A model generated the notes under the pieces. It ran no database searches. It saw only the letters and a program-made list of their open reading frames with translations, and had not been told where the DNA came from. Source: an uncultured Clostridia bacterium (GTDB lineage Bacteria > Bacillota > Clostridia > Peptostreptococcales > Acidaminobacteraceae). Taken from it: 64,000 nucleotides of DNA. Positions 35,858 through 46,110 of the stretch are shown here, in pieces. Position 1 is the stretch's first letter. Each line of letters begins with the position of its first letter. Both the position numbers and the translations under genes were made by a program. The stretch spans positions 1 to 64,000 of the forward strand of contig CAKMJV010000008.1 in the NCBI GenBank assembly GCA_927417275.1. Reading direction: 5' to 3'.

Positions 35858-37219
35858 ATGATCCACAAGTTTAAACAAGGTGATATGTACTTTGTATTAG
35901 ATGTTAACAGTGGTGCAGTTCACGTTATAGATGAGATCGTCTATGATGCGCTTGAATATTATCCACAAAACAATGCCATTTCAGTGATTCGTCAATTAAA
36001 AGATAAATATCCAGAACAATCTGTAAAAGAGACGCTGGAAGAAATCGATTATTTAATCGAACAAGATATGCTTTACACAGATGATACGTATGTGAATTCT
36101 ATTGAGTTTCAAAATCGAAGCCCTGTTATTAAAGCGTTGTGTTTACATGTGGCGCATGACTGTAACATACGTTGTGCTTACTGTTTTGCTTCTCAAGGTG
36201 ATTTTAAAGGCGATCGTTCGTTAATGTCATTTGAAGTAGGAAAAAAAGCTTTAGATTTGCTTGTGTCTCATTCGGGTAATCGTAGAAACTTAGAAGTGGA
36301 TTTCTTTGGTGGTGAACCACTTATGAATTTTGAAGTGGTTAAGCAACTTGTCTCATATGGCCGTAGTTTAGAAGCCGCACATAATAAAAACTTTCGATTT
36401 ACACTGACCACCAACGGCGTTCTGTTAAACGATGAAATTATGGATTATGTCAATACGCATATGAGCAATGTCGTACTCAGTATAGATGGTCGAAAAGAAG
36501 TAAACGATAAAATGCGCTATACCATTTCTGGTGGTGGCACATACGATATTATCGTAGAAAAATTTAAGAAATTAATCGAAAAACGTGGGAACAAATCCTA
36601 TTATGTAAGAGGCACTTATACAAAAAACAACTTAGATTTTGCAAATGATGTTTTACACATGGTGGATTTAGGGTTTACAAGTACATCGGTTGAACCCGTC
36701 GTTGCAAAACCAACAGACAGTTATGCGATCGGTGAGGAAGATTTAGAAACACTTAATGCGCAATACGATCAACTGGCGGATGCCTTAATCGAAAGACATA
36801 ATACAGACAAAGCATTTACGTTTTTCCATTTTGCACTGGATTTAAGCCAAGGACCATGTGTCATAAAAAGACTATCGGGCTGTGGTGCAGGTTCAGAGTA
36901 TTTAGCTGTTACACCAGAAGGCGATATTTATCCATGCCATCAGTTTGTAGGCAATGATCATTTCAAAATGGGCAATGTACTGGCTGGAATATTAGACTTT
37001 GGACTCACAAATGAATTTAAAAATGCACATGTATATAACAAAGAAAAATGTCGTGCTTGCTGGGCGAAGTTCTATTGCAGTGGTGGATGTCACGCAAATG
37101 CACATAACTTTAATAACGATATTTACATTCCTTATGACATCGGCTGTGAACTTGAGAAGAAAAGAATAGAAAGTTCTATCTATATTTACGGAAAATTAAA
37201 CCAAAATCAAGAAGAATAG
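35858..37219 (+). CDS. scfB: SCIFF radical SAM maturase
   Basis: The 453-residue radical SAM/SPASM enzyme installs thioether links in SCIFF. The N-terminal 90 residues form the RiPP recognition region. Residues near 100 carry CNIRCAYC (CxxxCxxC for the SAM cluster), followed by FFGGEPLMNF. The C-terminal SPASM domain has many cysteines: CVIKRLSGCGAGSEY, YPCHQF, CRACWAKFYCSGGC and the last at IGCELE, binding auxiliary Fe-S clusters. Start is ATG after AGGAGG. It lies 78 bases after the precursor gene. Confidence 0.95.
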   Translation: MIHKFKQGDMYFVLDVNSGAVHVIDEIVYDALEYYPQNNAISVIRQLKDKYPEQSVKETLEEIDYLIEQDMLYTDDTYVNSIEFQNRSPVIKALCLHVAHDCNIRCAYCFASQGDFKGDRSLMSFEVGKKALDLLVSHSGNRRNLEVDFFGGEPLMNFEVVKQLVSYGRSLEAAHNKNFRFTLTTNGVLLNDEIMDYVNTHMSNVVLSIDGRKEVNDKMRYTISGGGTYDIIVEKFKKLIEKRGNKSYYVRGTYTKNNLDFANDVLHMVDLGFTSTSVEPVVAKPTDSYAIGEEDLETLNAQYDQLADALIERHNTDKAFTFFHFALDLSQGPCVIKRLSGCGAGSEYLAVTPEGDIYPCHQFVGNDHFKMGNVLAGILDFGLTNEFKNAHVYNKEKCRACWAKFYCSGGCHANAHNFNNDIYIPYDIGCELEKKRIESSIYIYGKLNQNQEE

Positions 37220-37231
37220 AAGGTGGTTTAG

Positions 37232-37738
37232 ATGATCGATAAATTTAAGACTTTTTTACCTGAGATTCATTCGAAAACCTTCATCGCACATTCGGCGCAA
37301 GTAATGGGTCAAGTCGTGGTAGAAGAAGGCGGCAACATTTGGTATAATACTGTCATTAGGGGCGATGTCGAACCGATTTACATCGGTAAAAACACGAATG
37401 TTCAAGATTTATGTATGGTTCACACCAGTCACGGATTCCCTGTGCGTATAGGGAATGGCGTTACCATAGGTCATCGAGCAATTTGTCATGGCTGCACCAT
37501 CGAAGATGATGTGTTAATCGGTATGGGCGCTATCATACTTGATGGCGCTGTAATCGAAAGCAACGTAATCATAGGTGCGGGAAGTTTAGTACCGCCTAAT
37601 AAGAGAATTCCATCAAAGTCTTTGGTGATGGGCTCACCTGCTAAAGTGGTGAGAACGCTAACTGAAGAAGAGATTGAAAGTATAAAGCAATCTGCAAGAG
37701 GCTACGTGGAATTGTCACAGCATCATAAATCAAAATAG
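37232..37738 (+). CDS. Gamma carbonic anhydrase family protein
   Basis: This 168-residue left-handed beta-helix protein has hexapeptide repeats, as in VVEEGGNIWYNTVIRGD and IGKNTNVQDLCMVH. Metal-ligand histidines appear in CMVHTSHG and IGHRAICHGC, matching the three-His zinc site of the gamma class. Similar proteins (YrdA, PaaY) often lack strong carbonic anhydrase activity or bind other acyl substrates. It is placed between the SCIFF maturase and secD with 12-base gaps, so it is co-transcribed, but no functional link is obvious. Confidence 0.85.
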   Translation: MIDKFKTFLPEIHSKTFIAHSAQVMGQVVVEEGGNIWYNTVIRGDVEPIYIGKNTNVQDLCMVHTSHGFPVRIGNGVTIGHRAICHGCTIEDDVLIGMGAIILDGAVIESNVIIGAGSLVPPNKRIPSKSLVMGSPAKVVRTLTEEEIESIKQSARGYVELSQHHKSK

Positions 37739-37750
37739 GAGGCTTTCAAC

Positions 37751-39046
37751 ATGAAAGGAAAAAACTCATTATTGTTCTTCCTAATCGTCGCACTCATTGC
37801 TGGCGTAGCTTTTATAGCAATTAATGGATTAACAATTGGCACATTTTCCATCCAGTCTGTACAAGATCAAATGAAGCTAGGTTTGGACATTAAGGGCGGA
37901 GTTGTCGTCGTTTACGAGGCGATCACAGATGAAACAGGTGATGAATTAGCGAGAACCATGGAGCAAACCAAGCAAATCATCGGTCGAAGAATCAATGAAC
38001 TTGGATTAACAGAACCTATAATCACTTTACAAGGCGATGACCGTTTACGTATCGAATTACCTGGTGTTGATAATGCACAAGATGCGATAGATGTCATCGG
38101 TAAAACAGCGCTCTTAGAATTTGGTTTAGTAACAGGAGATATTCGTGCGATGGAAGGACTGCCTTCATCCATTATCGAGTATGATCTGGTTTTAACAGGT
38201 ACAAATATCAGAGACGCTTTTGTTACAGCAGATGAGTTTAACCAACCTGTTGTTGCTCTTCGATTTGATGCAACAGGTACAGATTTGTTTAGAGAGGGTA
38301 CCACCAAGGCATATGCACAAGGTGCTGGTATCGGCCAAATCGCCATAATTCTCGACAGCGAAATCATCTCAGCACCTGTAGTAAATAACATCATCAGCAA
38401 TGGCGAAGCCATTATACAAGGTAATTTTACTTATGATTCTGCAAATAGTTTGGCCATGCTTATTCGCGGTGGTGCTTTACCTGTTCAATTAAGTGAAGTT
38501 CAAACTTCGGTTATAGGACCGACGCTTGGTTTAGATTCGCTTAATTCAGCGGTAAAAGCGGCGATGGTAGGTTTGCTATTGGTAGCGCTCTACATGATTA
38601 TTCTTTACAAAATTCCTGGTGTGATTTCAACCATCACATTGTCTTTATATGCACTTATAGTGGTTTACACATTGATTGGATTTAATGCGACTTTAACTTT
38701 ACCAGGTATTGCAGGTATCGTTATATCGTTAGGTATGGCTGTCGATGCAAATGTTATTATCTTTGAACGTTTAAAGGAAGAAATAAAGACTGGAAAATCA
38801 CTACGTGCATCTATTGATAGTGGTTTCCACAGAGGCATGAGCACGATTATCGACTCAAATGTAACGACTTTTATTGCAGCGCTTGTGTTATTTGCTTTTG
38901 GTGAAGGTCCGATTAAAGGGTTTGCAGTTACACTTATGATTGGTATCGTCTCAAGTATGTTCACCGCCGTTGTTGCTACCAAAACGATGTTAAAGCTGTC
39001 ATTAGGCTTTACAGATCGTAAGAAACTATACGGATCAAGGGGGTAA
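37751..39046 (+). CDS. secD: Protein translocase subunit SecD
   Basis: SecD with SecF uses proton-motive force to pull secreted proteins through the membrane late in export. The 431-residue protein has one N-terminal helix and a periplasmic-type domain with KLGLDIKGGVVVVYE. Five more helices carry the transport core: LGMAVDANVIIFERLKEE and STIIDSNVTTFIAA. Length is typical for Firmicutes with separate SecD and SecF. It is four bases from secF. Confidence 0.96.
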   Translation: MKGKNSLLFFLIVALIAGVAFIAINGLTIGTFSIQSVQDQMKLGLDIKGGVVVVYEAITDETGDELARTMEQTKQIIGRRINELGLTEPIITLQGDDRLRIELPGVDNAQDAIDVIGKTALLEFGLVTGDIRAMEGLPSSIIEYDLVLTGTNIRDAFVTADEFNQPVVALRFDATGTDLFREGTTKAYAQGAGIGQIAIILDSEIISAPVVNNIISNGEAIIQGNFTYDSANSLAMLIRGGALPVQLSEVQTSVIGPTLGLDSLNSAVKAAMVGLLLVALYMIILYKIPGVISTITLSLYALIVVYTLIGFNATLTLPGIAGIVISLGMAVDANVIIFERLKEEIKTGKSLRASIDSGFHRGMSTIIDSNVTTFIAALVLFAFGEGPIKGFAVTLMIGIVSSMFTAVVATKTMLKLSLGFTDRKKLYGSRG

Positions 39047-39050
39047 GCAA

Positions 39051-39941
39051 ATGAAGACGATTCAAATTATGAAACATTCAAAATTATGGTTCATAATCTC
39101 AGGGGCCGTTATTCTACTTGGTCTTATTATGATGATTATGAATGGCTTGAACTTAGGTATAGATTTTACAGGTGGTACCATGCTTCAAGTTGAATTGGGA
39201 CAAACGGTCTCAGTTGAAGAAGTTAAAGAAGTAATCGGTGCATTTGATTTAAATGCAGACATCGTTCATTCGGGTGTTGAAAAAACAGAAGTAATTATCA
39301 AAACCAAAGCATCGCTTGATAACGATGAACGTACTGAAGTTTTCGAAGCGTTACAAGCGAAGTATAACCTAGATGATAAAGCGCTGAGAGGTGCTGAACA
39401 GTTTGGTCCATCTATGGGTGAGGAAATTCGTAACAGAGCCATTATGGCGATTTTAATAGCATCTGTAGCGATGTTGATCTATATTACCATTCGTTTTGAG
39501 ACGGTTTTTGGAATCGCTGCGATCATTTCATTGGTACATGATGTATTGTTCTTGTTATCTATTTACGCTATTTTTAACATCACAGTAAACTCTTCATTTA
39601 TTGCAGCGGTACTTACCATCGTAGGTTACTCCATTAATGACACCATCGTGGTTTTCGACCGCGTACGTGAAAATGTAAAAAGAGAGAAGAATAAGACGCA
39701 TGCTGAAATTATAGACTTATCCATTACGCAGACCATTACGCGAACTTTAAATACTTCGGTTACGACTTTGGTTGTTGTGGGTGCATTGTTCGTTTTAGGC
39801 GTTCCTTCTATTCGTCAATTTGCATTTCCATTGCTTGTGGGCATCTCGATAGGTACTTACTCGTCGATCTTTATAGCGAGTCCAGTATGGGCGATGGTAC
39901 GTAAGCGTATCAGTACAAAAGGATCTTATGCATCTAAGTAA
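39051..39941 (+). CDS. secF: Protein translocase subunit SecF
   Basis: This 296-residue partner of SecD has six helices. GLNLGIDFTGGTMLQV follows helix 1, and the conserved helix-4 region is VGYSINDTIVVFDRVREN. Near the end, LNTSVTTLVVV matches the SecD STIIDSNVTT block, showing paralogy. It is followed by a terminator-like hairpin, which ends the Sec unit. Confidence 0.96.
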   Translation: MKTIQIMKHSKLWFIISGAVILLGLIMMIMNGLNLGIDFTGGTMLQVELGQTVSVEEVKEVIGAFDLNADIVHSGVEKTEVIIKTKASLDNDERTEVFEALQAKYNLDDKALRGAEQFGPSMGEEIRNRAIMAILIASVAMLIYITIRFETVFGIAAIISLVHDVLFLLSIYAIFNITVNSSFIAAVLTIVGYSINDTIVVFDRVRENVKREKNKTHAEIIDLSITQTITRTLNTSVTTLVVVGALFVLGVPSIRQFAFPLLVGISIGTYSSIFIASPVWAMVRKRISTKGSYASK

Positions 39942-39960
39942 TTTGTGTGATTAAAAATGA

Positions 39961-40000
39961 GCTCAGGATGCCCGTGTTGCATTCTGAGCTTTAAATTTTG
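39961..40000 (+). terminator. Terminator after secF
   Basis: GCTCAGGATGC / GCATTCTGAGC (one G-T pair) forms an 11-bp stem with a seven-base loop, followed by TTTAAATTTT. The tail is T-rich but interrupted. Confidence 0.75.
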
Positions 40001-40020
40001 TACATATTGTCTATAATTAT

Positions 40021-40049
40021 TCGACAGCTTTGCGGAATTGGACTATAAT
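40021..40049 (+). promoter_or_regulatory. Strong promoter of the lapA-recJ-apt unit
   Basis: TCGACA (one mismatch to TTGACA), a 17-base spacer and a perfect TATAAT. It is located after the secF terminator. Confidence 0.8.
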
Positions 40050-40092
40050 ATGAGTAATATATAGAAATCGTTTATCACAATAGGAGGAAATT

Positions 40093-40470
40093 ATGCACAT
40101 TCATATCGTTTTTTTATTAATTTTTGCAATTATCGTGACTTTATTTGCTATCTTTAATGCAGCGGTGGTTACCGTAAGTTTCTTTTTCGTGGAAATTCAA
40201 ATTTCATTGGCATTGGTCATTATAGGCTCTACATTAATCGGTGCTGTATTTGCATTGTTATTTGATTCTGTTAGACGTATTAAAGCAAACAAAGTCCTCA
40301 AAGAGCTAAACAAGCAGAATGAAACGTTAAAAAGTGAGTTGGTACTCAAAAATACGTTGATTGAAAAACAAGAAGCTTCTTTGATCGAAAAAGATGAAAT
40401 GATACAAACATTAAAGCGTGCAATTGATGCACCTGTTAATAATAGTATGAGTGAAACGGTGGATCAATGA
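40093..40470 (+). CDS. LapA-domain membrane protein
   Basis: The 125-residue protein has two N-terminal membrane helices (about 3-25 and 35-58) and a cytoplasmic coiled coil (about 65-110). This matches the LapA (lipopolysaccharide assembly protein A) domain family; in Gram-positives its role is unknown and unrelated to LPS. Its TGA overlaps the recJ ATG (ATGA), giving translational coupling. A strong promoter precedes it. Confidence 0.75.
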   Translation: MHIHIVFLLIFAIIVTLFAIFNAAVVTVSFFFVEIQISLALVIIGSTLIGAVFALLFDSVRRIKANKVLKELNKQNETLKSELVLKNTLIEKQEASLIEKDEMIQTLKRAIDAPVNNSMSETVDQ

Positions 40471-42752
40471 TTTTTCAAAACGCAATATGGTCATTTAGAA
40501 ATGACCAAGAGAACAACCAAGCAATAATTGCAAAGTTACTTGAAGATCGTGGCATAACCACGGATGAGCAGGTGCAGGCATTTTTGTATCCCAAAATCGA
40601 GGATCTGAAAGATCCTTTTTTATTGGTTGATATGCATAAGGCCGTTGACAGAATCGAACAAGCCATACAATCATATGAAAAAATTTGGGTATATGGCGAT
40701 TACGATGTTGATGGTATAACCAGTATCGCCATCCTTTGTAAGTACTTTTCTTATAGGGGGCTTGAGCCTGCTTTCTATATCCCGGATCGACAAGATGAAG
40801 GGTATGGGATCAATATTCAAGGACTTGAGTCTATTAAGGCGTCTGGAGGCGCACTTGTTATTACGGTGGATTGTGGCATAACGGCTGTAGATCAAGCGGC
40901 TTATGCGAAATCAATTGGACTTGATTTAATCATCACAGATCACCATGAGTTTCAAGACCAACTGCCGGATGCTTTAGCGGTTATAAACCCCAAAAGAGGC
41001 GATTATCCTTTTAAATCTTTAGCGGGATGCGGTGTTGCCCTTAAGTTGGTACAAGCATTGGCGGGTGAGGGGTTTGAAAGTTTCTATCAAGAAGTTATCG
41101 ATATAGCAGCACTAGGCACGGTTGCTGATATCGTGCCATTAATAGATGAAAATCGCGTGATTACCAGTATTGGATTAAAGCGTATGATGGACACTTCAAA
41201 TCCTGGTATTCAAGCATTGATTGCTGAAGCAGGATTGGTTGGCAAGGAGATTAATGCTGGGCACATCGGCTTTGTTATCGCGCCTCGAATTAACGCATCT
41301 GGTAGAATCGGTAATCCCAGTATAGCGGTGGACATGTTGCTTGAAAACGATTATTATAAAGCCCTTGACACTGCAAAACAACTAAGTGCGTTAAATACAG
41401 AAAGACAAGCACAAGAGCGAGAAATCATGTTGTCTGCTGAGCGATACATTCAAGAAAACATAGATTTTGAGTTGGATAAGATTATGTTGGTGATTGGAGA
41501 AGATTGGCATACGGGGATCATAGGCATCGTTGCTTCAAAATTATCGGATAAATATGCAAGACCAACGGTCATTTTGAACAGTGATGGCATCATGGCGAAA
41601 GGTTCAGCTAGAAGTATTGACGGTATTAGTATTTATGAGGTGTTGTCACATTCTAGAGAACTCTTTGAGAAGTTTGGAGGACATGATCAAGCAGCGGGTC
41701 TAAGTCTTAAATCTGATAATATAAACGCGCTTAGAGCGGCATTAAGAAACTACGGGAAGAAGCATATTAGAAAGTATATGCTCATAAAAAAAGAAAAAGT
41801 AAGTGGCCAGTTAACGCCTCAAATGGTTAATCATCAGTTGGTTGAAGATTTAGAGGCATTAAAGCCCTTTGGCATGGGCAATCCAAAACCTCAATTTGTT
41901 TTTGGTGACTTGGCAGTAGAAGATTATAAAGTCATGGGAAAACTACAAAACCATCTGAAAGTAATCGTCAATGACGGGAATCGTGTTTACGATGCATTGG
42001 CCTTTAACCGTTCGGAGTTTGCGAAATATATAAAACGAAACGATAAAATTCACCTTTTAATTAACTTAGAGAAAAACACTTTTTTAGGGATTGAAACCAT
42101 TCAATTCATGATTCGAGATATGGTAAAAGACAGAATGCCATTTTCGGAGTTGATGTTACATCGCATACACCTTTCGCTTTTCAATTTTATTCATCAATCA
42201 AAGGGTCTGCCTAGAAATGATAAATTTACAAGTTTGAATTCATTTGATATAATTATCACTGTCCCTCGAGAAAAACCACTATATATTTACTCGCTTGAAG
42301 GACTAACCGCCTTTAAAGACAAGGTGTTGAAAGAAAACTTTGTGCATTACACGATGCACTTTAATGTCCTTGATCCATTTGAACAAAGAGCGGGTTTCCT
42401 CGATGTTGTGTTTATGCCAACTGAGGAGATGGATAACGGCGATCTGGCATATTTAGGTGCGAGTACGAAGATGGAACTTTTATCTTATATTCCCGATAGA
42501 CAAGATCTTACTAACATTTACAAGCAAATTAATGGCAAGGCGGACTATACTTTATCAGAAATGGCAAATGGCTTACAAATGTTACCTGCTAAAGTGAGAA
42601 TGGGTTTGGAAATCCTGAAAGAGATGGCATTGGTTACTGTTACAGAGAACTATGGCTATTTTAAATTTGAATGGCTAACGAAGCCTTCAGAAAAAATCGA
42701 CTTAGAATCACTATTATATTATCAAAAAATAATACGCACTTGGCGTGATTAA
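40467..42752 (+). CDS. recJ: Single-stranded-DNA exonuclease RecJ
   Basis: RecJ degrades ssDNA 5' to 3' in recombination and repair. The 761-residue protein has DHH motifs: [11 protein letters not shown] (motif I), VDCGIT (II), TDHHEF (III, the DHH), and NPKRGDYPF then [10 protein letters not shown]. The DHHA1 domain carries [14 protein letters not shown] and [12 protein letters not shown], then the OB domain with [13 protein letters not shown]. The C-terminal about 190 residues are an extra domain common in Firmicutes. All metal ligands appear intact. Confidence 0.95.
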   Translation: MIFQNAIWSFRNDQENNQAIIAKLLEDRGITTDEQVQAFLYPKIEDLKDPFLLVDMHKAVDRIEQAIQSYEKIWVYGDYDVDGITSIAILCKYFSYRGLEPAFYIPDRQDEGYGINIQGLESIKASGGALVITVDCGITAVDQAAYAKSIGLDLIITDHHEFQDQLPDALAVINPKRGDYPFKSLAGCGVALKLVQALAGEGFESFYQEVIDIAALGTVADIVPLIDENRVITSIGLKRMMDTSNPGIQALIAEAGLVGKEINAGHIGFVIAPRINASGRIGNPSIAVDMLLENDYYKALDTAKQLSALNTERQAQEREIMLSAERYIQENIDFELDKIMLVIGEDWHTGIIGIVASKLSDKYARPTVILNSDGIMAKGSARSIDGISIYEVLSHSRELFEKFGGHDQAAGLSLKSDNINALRAALRNYGKKHIRKYMLIKKEKVSGQLTPQMVNHQLVEDLEALKPFGMGNPKPQFVFGDLAVEDYKVMGKLQNHLKVIVNDGNRVYDALAFNRSEFAKYIKRNDKIHLLINLEKNTFLGIETIQFMIRDMVKDRMPFSELMLHRIHLSLFNFIHQSKGLPRNDKFTSLNSFDIIITVPREKPLYIYSLEGLTAFKDKVLKENFVHYTMHFNVLDPFEQRAGFLDVVFMPTEEMDNGDLAYLGASTKMELLSYIPDRQDLTNIYKQINGKADYTLSEMANGLQMLPAKVRMGLEILKEMALVTVTENYGYFKFEWLTKPSEKIDLESLLYYQKIIRTWRD

Positions 42753-42780
42753 AGAAATAAGAGGAATTGGGGAGGTACGT

Positions 42781-43299
42781 ATGGATTTAAAATCAAAAAT
42801 TAGAGTGGTTGAGGATTTTCCGAGTGCTGGTATTAGCTTCAAGGATGTAACGACTCTATTAAGTGATGGCGAAGCTTATTTTGAAGCGATTGAAGGGTGT
42901 TCGAAAATGCTCGAGGGTGTCACATTTGACTTGATCGTTGGTCCTGAAGCGAGAGGCTTTTTAATCGGTGCACCACTTGCAGTAAAATTAAAAAAAGGTT
43001 TTGTACCTATTAGAAAACCAGGCAAACTGCCATATGAAACCATACAACATGCATACGAACTAGAGTATGGCACAGATGTTCTAGAGATTCATAAAGATGC
43101 CATTAAGCCGGGAGATCGCGTTTTAATCGCCGATGATTTATTAGCAACTGGCGGGACTGCAAAAGCGGTTTGTGAACTGGTTGAAAAATTAGGCGGGACC
43201 GTGGTTGGTTTAGCCTTTCTGATGGAACTTGACTTTTTGCCAGGTAGAGAAGTCCTTTCAGGATATGAAGTTTGGAGCACAATTCACTATACTTCATAA
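42781..43299 (+). CDS. apt: Adenine phosphoribosyltransferase
   Basis: Apt salvages adenine to AMP with PRPP. Start is ATG at 42781 (172 residues, [18 protein letters not shown]) because GGGGAGG lies just upstream; a frame-open ATG 12 codons earlier overlaps recJ. Motifs are [33 protein letters not shown], and the PRPP loop [14 protein letters not shown]. It completes the lapA-recJ-apt group and precedes relA, the usual clostridial order. Confidence 0.96.
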   Translation: MDLKSKIRVVEDFPSAGISFKDVTTLLSDGEAYFEAIEGCSKMLEGVTFDLIVGPEARGFLIGAPLAVKLKKGFVPIRKPGKLPYETIQHAYELEYGTDVLEIHKDAIKPGDRVLIADDLLATGGTAKAVCELVEKLGGTVVGLAFLMELDFLPGREVLSGYEVWSTIHYTS

Positions 43300-43306
43300 A
43301 AAAAGG

Positions 43307-43335
43307 TTGTAAATAACTTAATATGTCTGTAAAAT
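43307..43335 (+). promoter_or_regulatory. Promoter of relA
   Basis: TTGTAA, a 17-base spacer and TAAAAT. It would start the relA transcript at about 43342, at the foot of the following hairpin. Confidence 0.6.
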
Positions 43336-43343
43336 GAATATAA

Positions 43344-43374
43344 AATAGTTCGTCCAAATTTTGGGCGAGCTATT
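43344..43374 (+). repeat. Hairpin in the relA 5' leader
   Basis: AATAGTTCGTCC pairs with GGGCGAGCTATT over 12 positions (two G-U) with a seven-base AT loop. No T run follows, so it is not a classic terminator. If the promoter call is right, the hairpin forms the 5' end of the relA mRNA and may stabilise it or tune expression. Confidence 0.6.
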
Positions 43375-43430
43375 ATTAATAAGCAATGATTTATTCACAA
43401 CTAAAATTAGGGTCATCAGATGGTGTTGAT

Positions 43431-45605
43431 ATGAATTTAGAAGGATATTTGGTTAAAATTAATAAATTTGCACCCTATGTGGATGTAGAAAGAATATCCA
43501 AAGCGTACACATTTGGAGACCACGCACATACGGGACAACTTAGAAAAGATGGCGCACCGTTTTTTGAACATCCAAAGAGCGTTTCTTTGATTTTGGCTGA
43601 ACTTGAAATGGATGAAGAAACCATTATTGCAGCGTTGCTCCACGATACTGTTGAAGATACCGATGTATCACTTGCAGATGTGGAAAGATTATTTGGCAAA
43701 GAGGTTGCAGGACTTGTAGATGGCGTTACCAAATTGGCGGTAATAAATTATGAAACCAAGCAAGAACGTCAAGTGGAAAATCTTAGAAAAATGTTTTTGG
43801 CGATGTCCAGTGACATTCGCGTTATTTTAATTAAACTCGCAGATCGTCTGCATAATATTCGAACACTGGGTGCGATGACCACAGAAAAACAGTATGAAAA
43901 AGCAGAAGAGACCATAGAAATCTTTGCACCTATTGCACATCGATTAGGTATTTTTAAGATTAAATGGGAGTTAGAAGATTTAAGTTTAAAGTATTTAGAT
44001 CCTGAAGGTTATAAAGAACTGGTTAAGAAAGTGGATAAAAAGCGTTCTGAACGCGAATTTATCATTAACGATTATATTAAACAAATTCACGACGCATTAA
44101 CGGAACTTAATATTCCTTTTGAAATATACGGTCGTCCTAAAAATTTTTATAGCATTTATAAGAAAATGAAATATCAACACAAGGAATTTGATGAAATCTA
44201 TGATTTGACGGCCATACGTATCGTCTGTGCGGATATCAAAGATTGCTACAGTGCATTAGGCGCTGTACATACGTTATGGAAACCCATTCCTGGACGTTTT
44301 AAGGACTATATTGCGATGCCAAAACCCAACCTTTATCAGTCGTTACATACGACATTAATGGGCAATGGTGAACCTTTTGAAATACAGATTCGAACGCAAG
44401 AAATGCACGATATTGCAGAATACGGTATTGCAGCGCATTGGAAATACAAAGAAGGCTCAAAAGCATCTAACAATGAAATGGAGAAAAAGATTCTCTGGTT
44501 TCGTCAAATGATGGAATGGCAAAGTGACTTGAAAGACCCAAGCGAGTTTATGAGTTCACTTAAACTGGATTTATTTAACACGGAAGTTTTTGTTTTTACA
44601 CCGAATGGACAAGTGGTAGATTTGCCTGTTGGCAGTACACCTGTTGATTTTGCATATAAAATTCACTCTGAAGTCGGTAATAAATGTGTAGGTGCAAAAG
44701 TTAATGGTCGAATCGTGCCTTTGAATTATCAACTACAAAATGGTCAACGTGTAGAAATTATGACAGCAAAAAATGCACAAGGCCCTTCACGCGATTGGTT
44801 GAAATTTGTAAAAAGCACACAAGCTAAACAGAGAATCAAACAATGGTATAAAAAAGAACGTCGTGAGGAAAATGTAGAAAAAGGTCAAGAGATGATCGTT
44901 GCTGAGTTAAGGCGACAAAATCTACCTGTAAAACAGGTTTTAAATGAAGATTACTTGGATGCGATTCTTAAAAGATTGAGTTTAAAATCACTTGAAGATA
45001 TGTATAATGCCATCGGATATGGTGGCATATTAACCAGTCAAGTGGTGCCTAAGATAAAAGAAAAGTACTTTAAAGATCAAAAGGACGATCAATTAAAAGT
45101 CAAATCTGAGTCGGATAAATTTGAAGAAATTCCCAAGAAGAAAATCGTCAAAAAAAGTGATACAGGCATCGTTGTAAAAGGCATCGACGATATTTTAGTG
45201 CGTTTTGCAAAATGTTGTACACCAGTTCCGGGCGATGACATCATCGGCTATATCACACGTGGACGTGGCGTTACCATCCATAGAAGTGACTGTGAAAATT
45301 TCGAGCAAACAGATGACAGTGAAAATAGATTTATCGAAGTGGCATGGGCAAATAATGACAACACATCTTATACAGCACATGTTCAAGTGGTTTCACACGA
45401 TCGAAAAGGCTTATTATCAGAAATCACGATGATGATGCATGATTTAGACATGGCCATGTCGGGAATTAATGCAAAAATCGATAAAAATGGGATTGCGGTG
45501 GTTAATATCACCATAGAGATTTTAGATATCGAAGAACTTAATAAACTAATGAAAAAACTAAAACAGTTAGAAGATGTAATTGAAGTTAAGCGGATTAGTT
45601 CATAA
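43431..45605 (+). CDS. relA: Bifunctional (p)ppGpp synthetase/hydrolase
   Basis: It makes and degrades the stringent-response alarmone. The protein of about 724 residues has the HD hydrolase domain (AHTGQLRKDGAPFFEHP, LLHDTVEDT), the synthetase domain (IYGRPKNFYSIYKKM, YDLTAIRIVC, NLYQSLHTT), then TGS (FTPNGQVVDLPVGSTPVDFAY), a zinc-finger-like CCTPVPGDDI segment and ACT. Both active sites look intact, as in the Rel type. The start is uncertain: ATG at 43431 matches the usual family N terminus; ATG at 43386 would add 15 residues. Neither has a strong ribosome site. Confidence 0.93.
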   Translation: MNLEGYLVKINKFAPYVDVERISKAYTFGDHAHTGQLRKDGAPFFEHPKSVSLILAELEMDEETIIAALLHDTVEDTDVSLADVERLFGKEVAGLVDGVTKLAVINYETKQERQVENLRKMFLAMSSDIRVILIKLADRLHNIRTLGAMTTEKQYEKAEETIEIFAPIAHRLGIFKIKWELEDLSLKYLDPEGYKELVKKVDKKRSEREFIINDYIKQIHDALTELNIPFEIYGRPKNFYSIYKKMKYQHKEFDEIYDLTAIRIVCADIKDCYSALGAVHTLWKPIPGRFKDYIAMPKPNLYQSLHTTLMGNGEPFEIQIRTQEMHDIAEYGIAAHWKYKEGSKASNNEMEKKILWFRQMMEWQSDLKDPSEFMSSLKLDLFNTEVFVFTPNGQVVDLPVGSTPVDFAYKIHSEVGNKCVGAKVNGRIVPLNYQLQNGQRVEIMTAKNAQGPSRDWLKFVKSTQAKQRIKQWYKKERREENVEKGQEMIVAELRRQNLPVKQVLNEDYLDAILKRLSLKSLEDMYNAIGYGGILTSQVVPKIKEKYFKDQKDDQLKVKSESDKFEEIPKKKIVKKSDTGIVVKGIDDILVRFAKCCTPVPGDDIIGYITRGRGVTIHRSDCENFEQTDDSENRFIEVAWANNDNTSYTAHVQVVSHDRKGLLSEITMMMHDLDMAMSGINAKIDKNGIAVVNITIEILDIEELNKLMKKLKQLEDVIEVKRISS

Positions 45606-45632
45606 TTACATTTCTTTGCATGAGGAGGATTC

Positions 45633-46082
45633 ATGAGAGCCGTCGTTCAAAGAGTTAATCTTTCATCAGTCACAGTAGATCATTTAGTCGTAGGTCAAAT
45701 TGAGAAAGGCCTAACTGTTTTACTGGGTGTTGAAGATGGCGATACAGAAGAAGACGTTGCGTACATGTCTGACAAAATATCAAATTTGAGAATATTCGAA
45801 GATGAAGAAGAGAAGATGAATTTGTCTTTGCTAGATGTTAAAGGTCAGATGCTTTGTATCTCTCAATTCACATTATTAGGCGATTGTCGTAAAGGCAGGC
45901 GTCCTAGTTTCATAAAGGCTTCTAGACCTGAACTTGCTAATGAGTTATACGAATCGTTTGTTAACAAGGTGAGAGGTATGGGCGTACATGTAGAAACGGG
46001 TAAGTTTCAAGCGCATATGATAGTAGACATACAAAACGATGGACCGGTTACTTTGATGCTTGACAGTAGAAAAGCATTTTAG
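45633..46082 (+). CDS. dtd: D-aminoacyl-tRNA deacylase
   Basis: Dtd hydrolyses D-aminoacyl-tRNA (and Gly-tRNA-Ala) as a chirality proofreader. The 149-residue protein starts [35 protein letters not shown] holds the SQxT active-site motif, and the late [11 protein letters not shown] holds the GP motif. Both are intact. GAGGAGG precedes the ATG. It lies 27 bases after relA, the common pairing. Since this organism makes D-ornithine, D-amino acid proofreading is an apt context, though that is only suggestive. Confidence 0.96.
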   Translation: MRAVVQRVNLSSVTVDHLVVGQIEKGLTVLLGVEDGDTEEDVAYMSDKISNLRIFEDEEEKMNLSLLDVKGQMLCISQFTLLGDCRKGRRPSFIKASRPELANELYESFVNKVRGMGVHVETGKFQAHMIVDIQNDGPVTLMLDSRKAF

Positions 46083-46110
46083 AAGCCATTAGATAAGGGA
46101 GGCATGAAAA

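Noticed and set aside
37912..38412. A 166-codon minus-strand frame opposite secD
   Set aside because: The translation is Ser/Pro-rich and mirrors secD codon bias; secD is complete and well supported.
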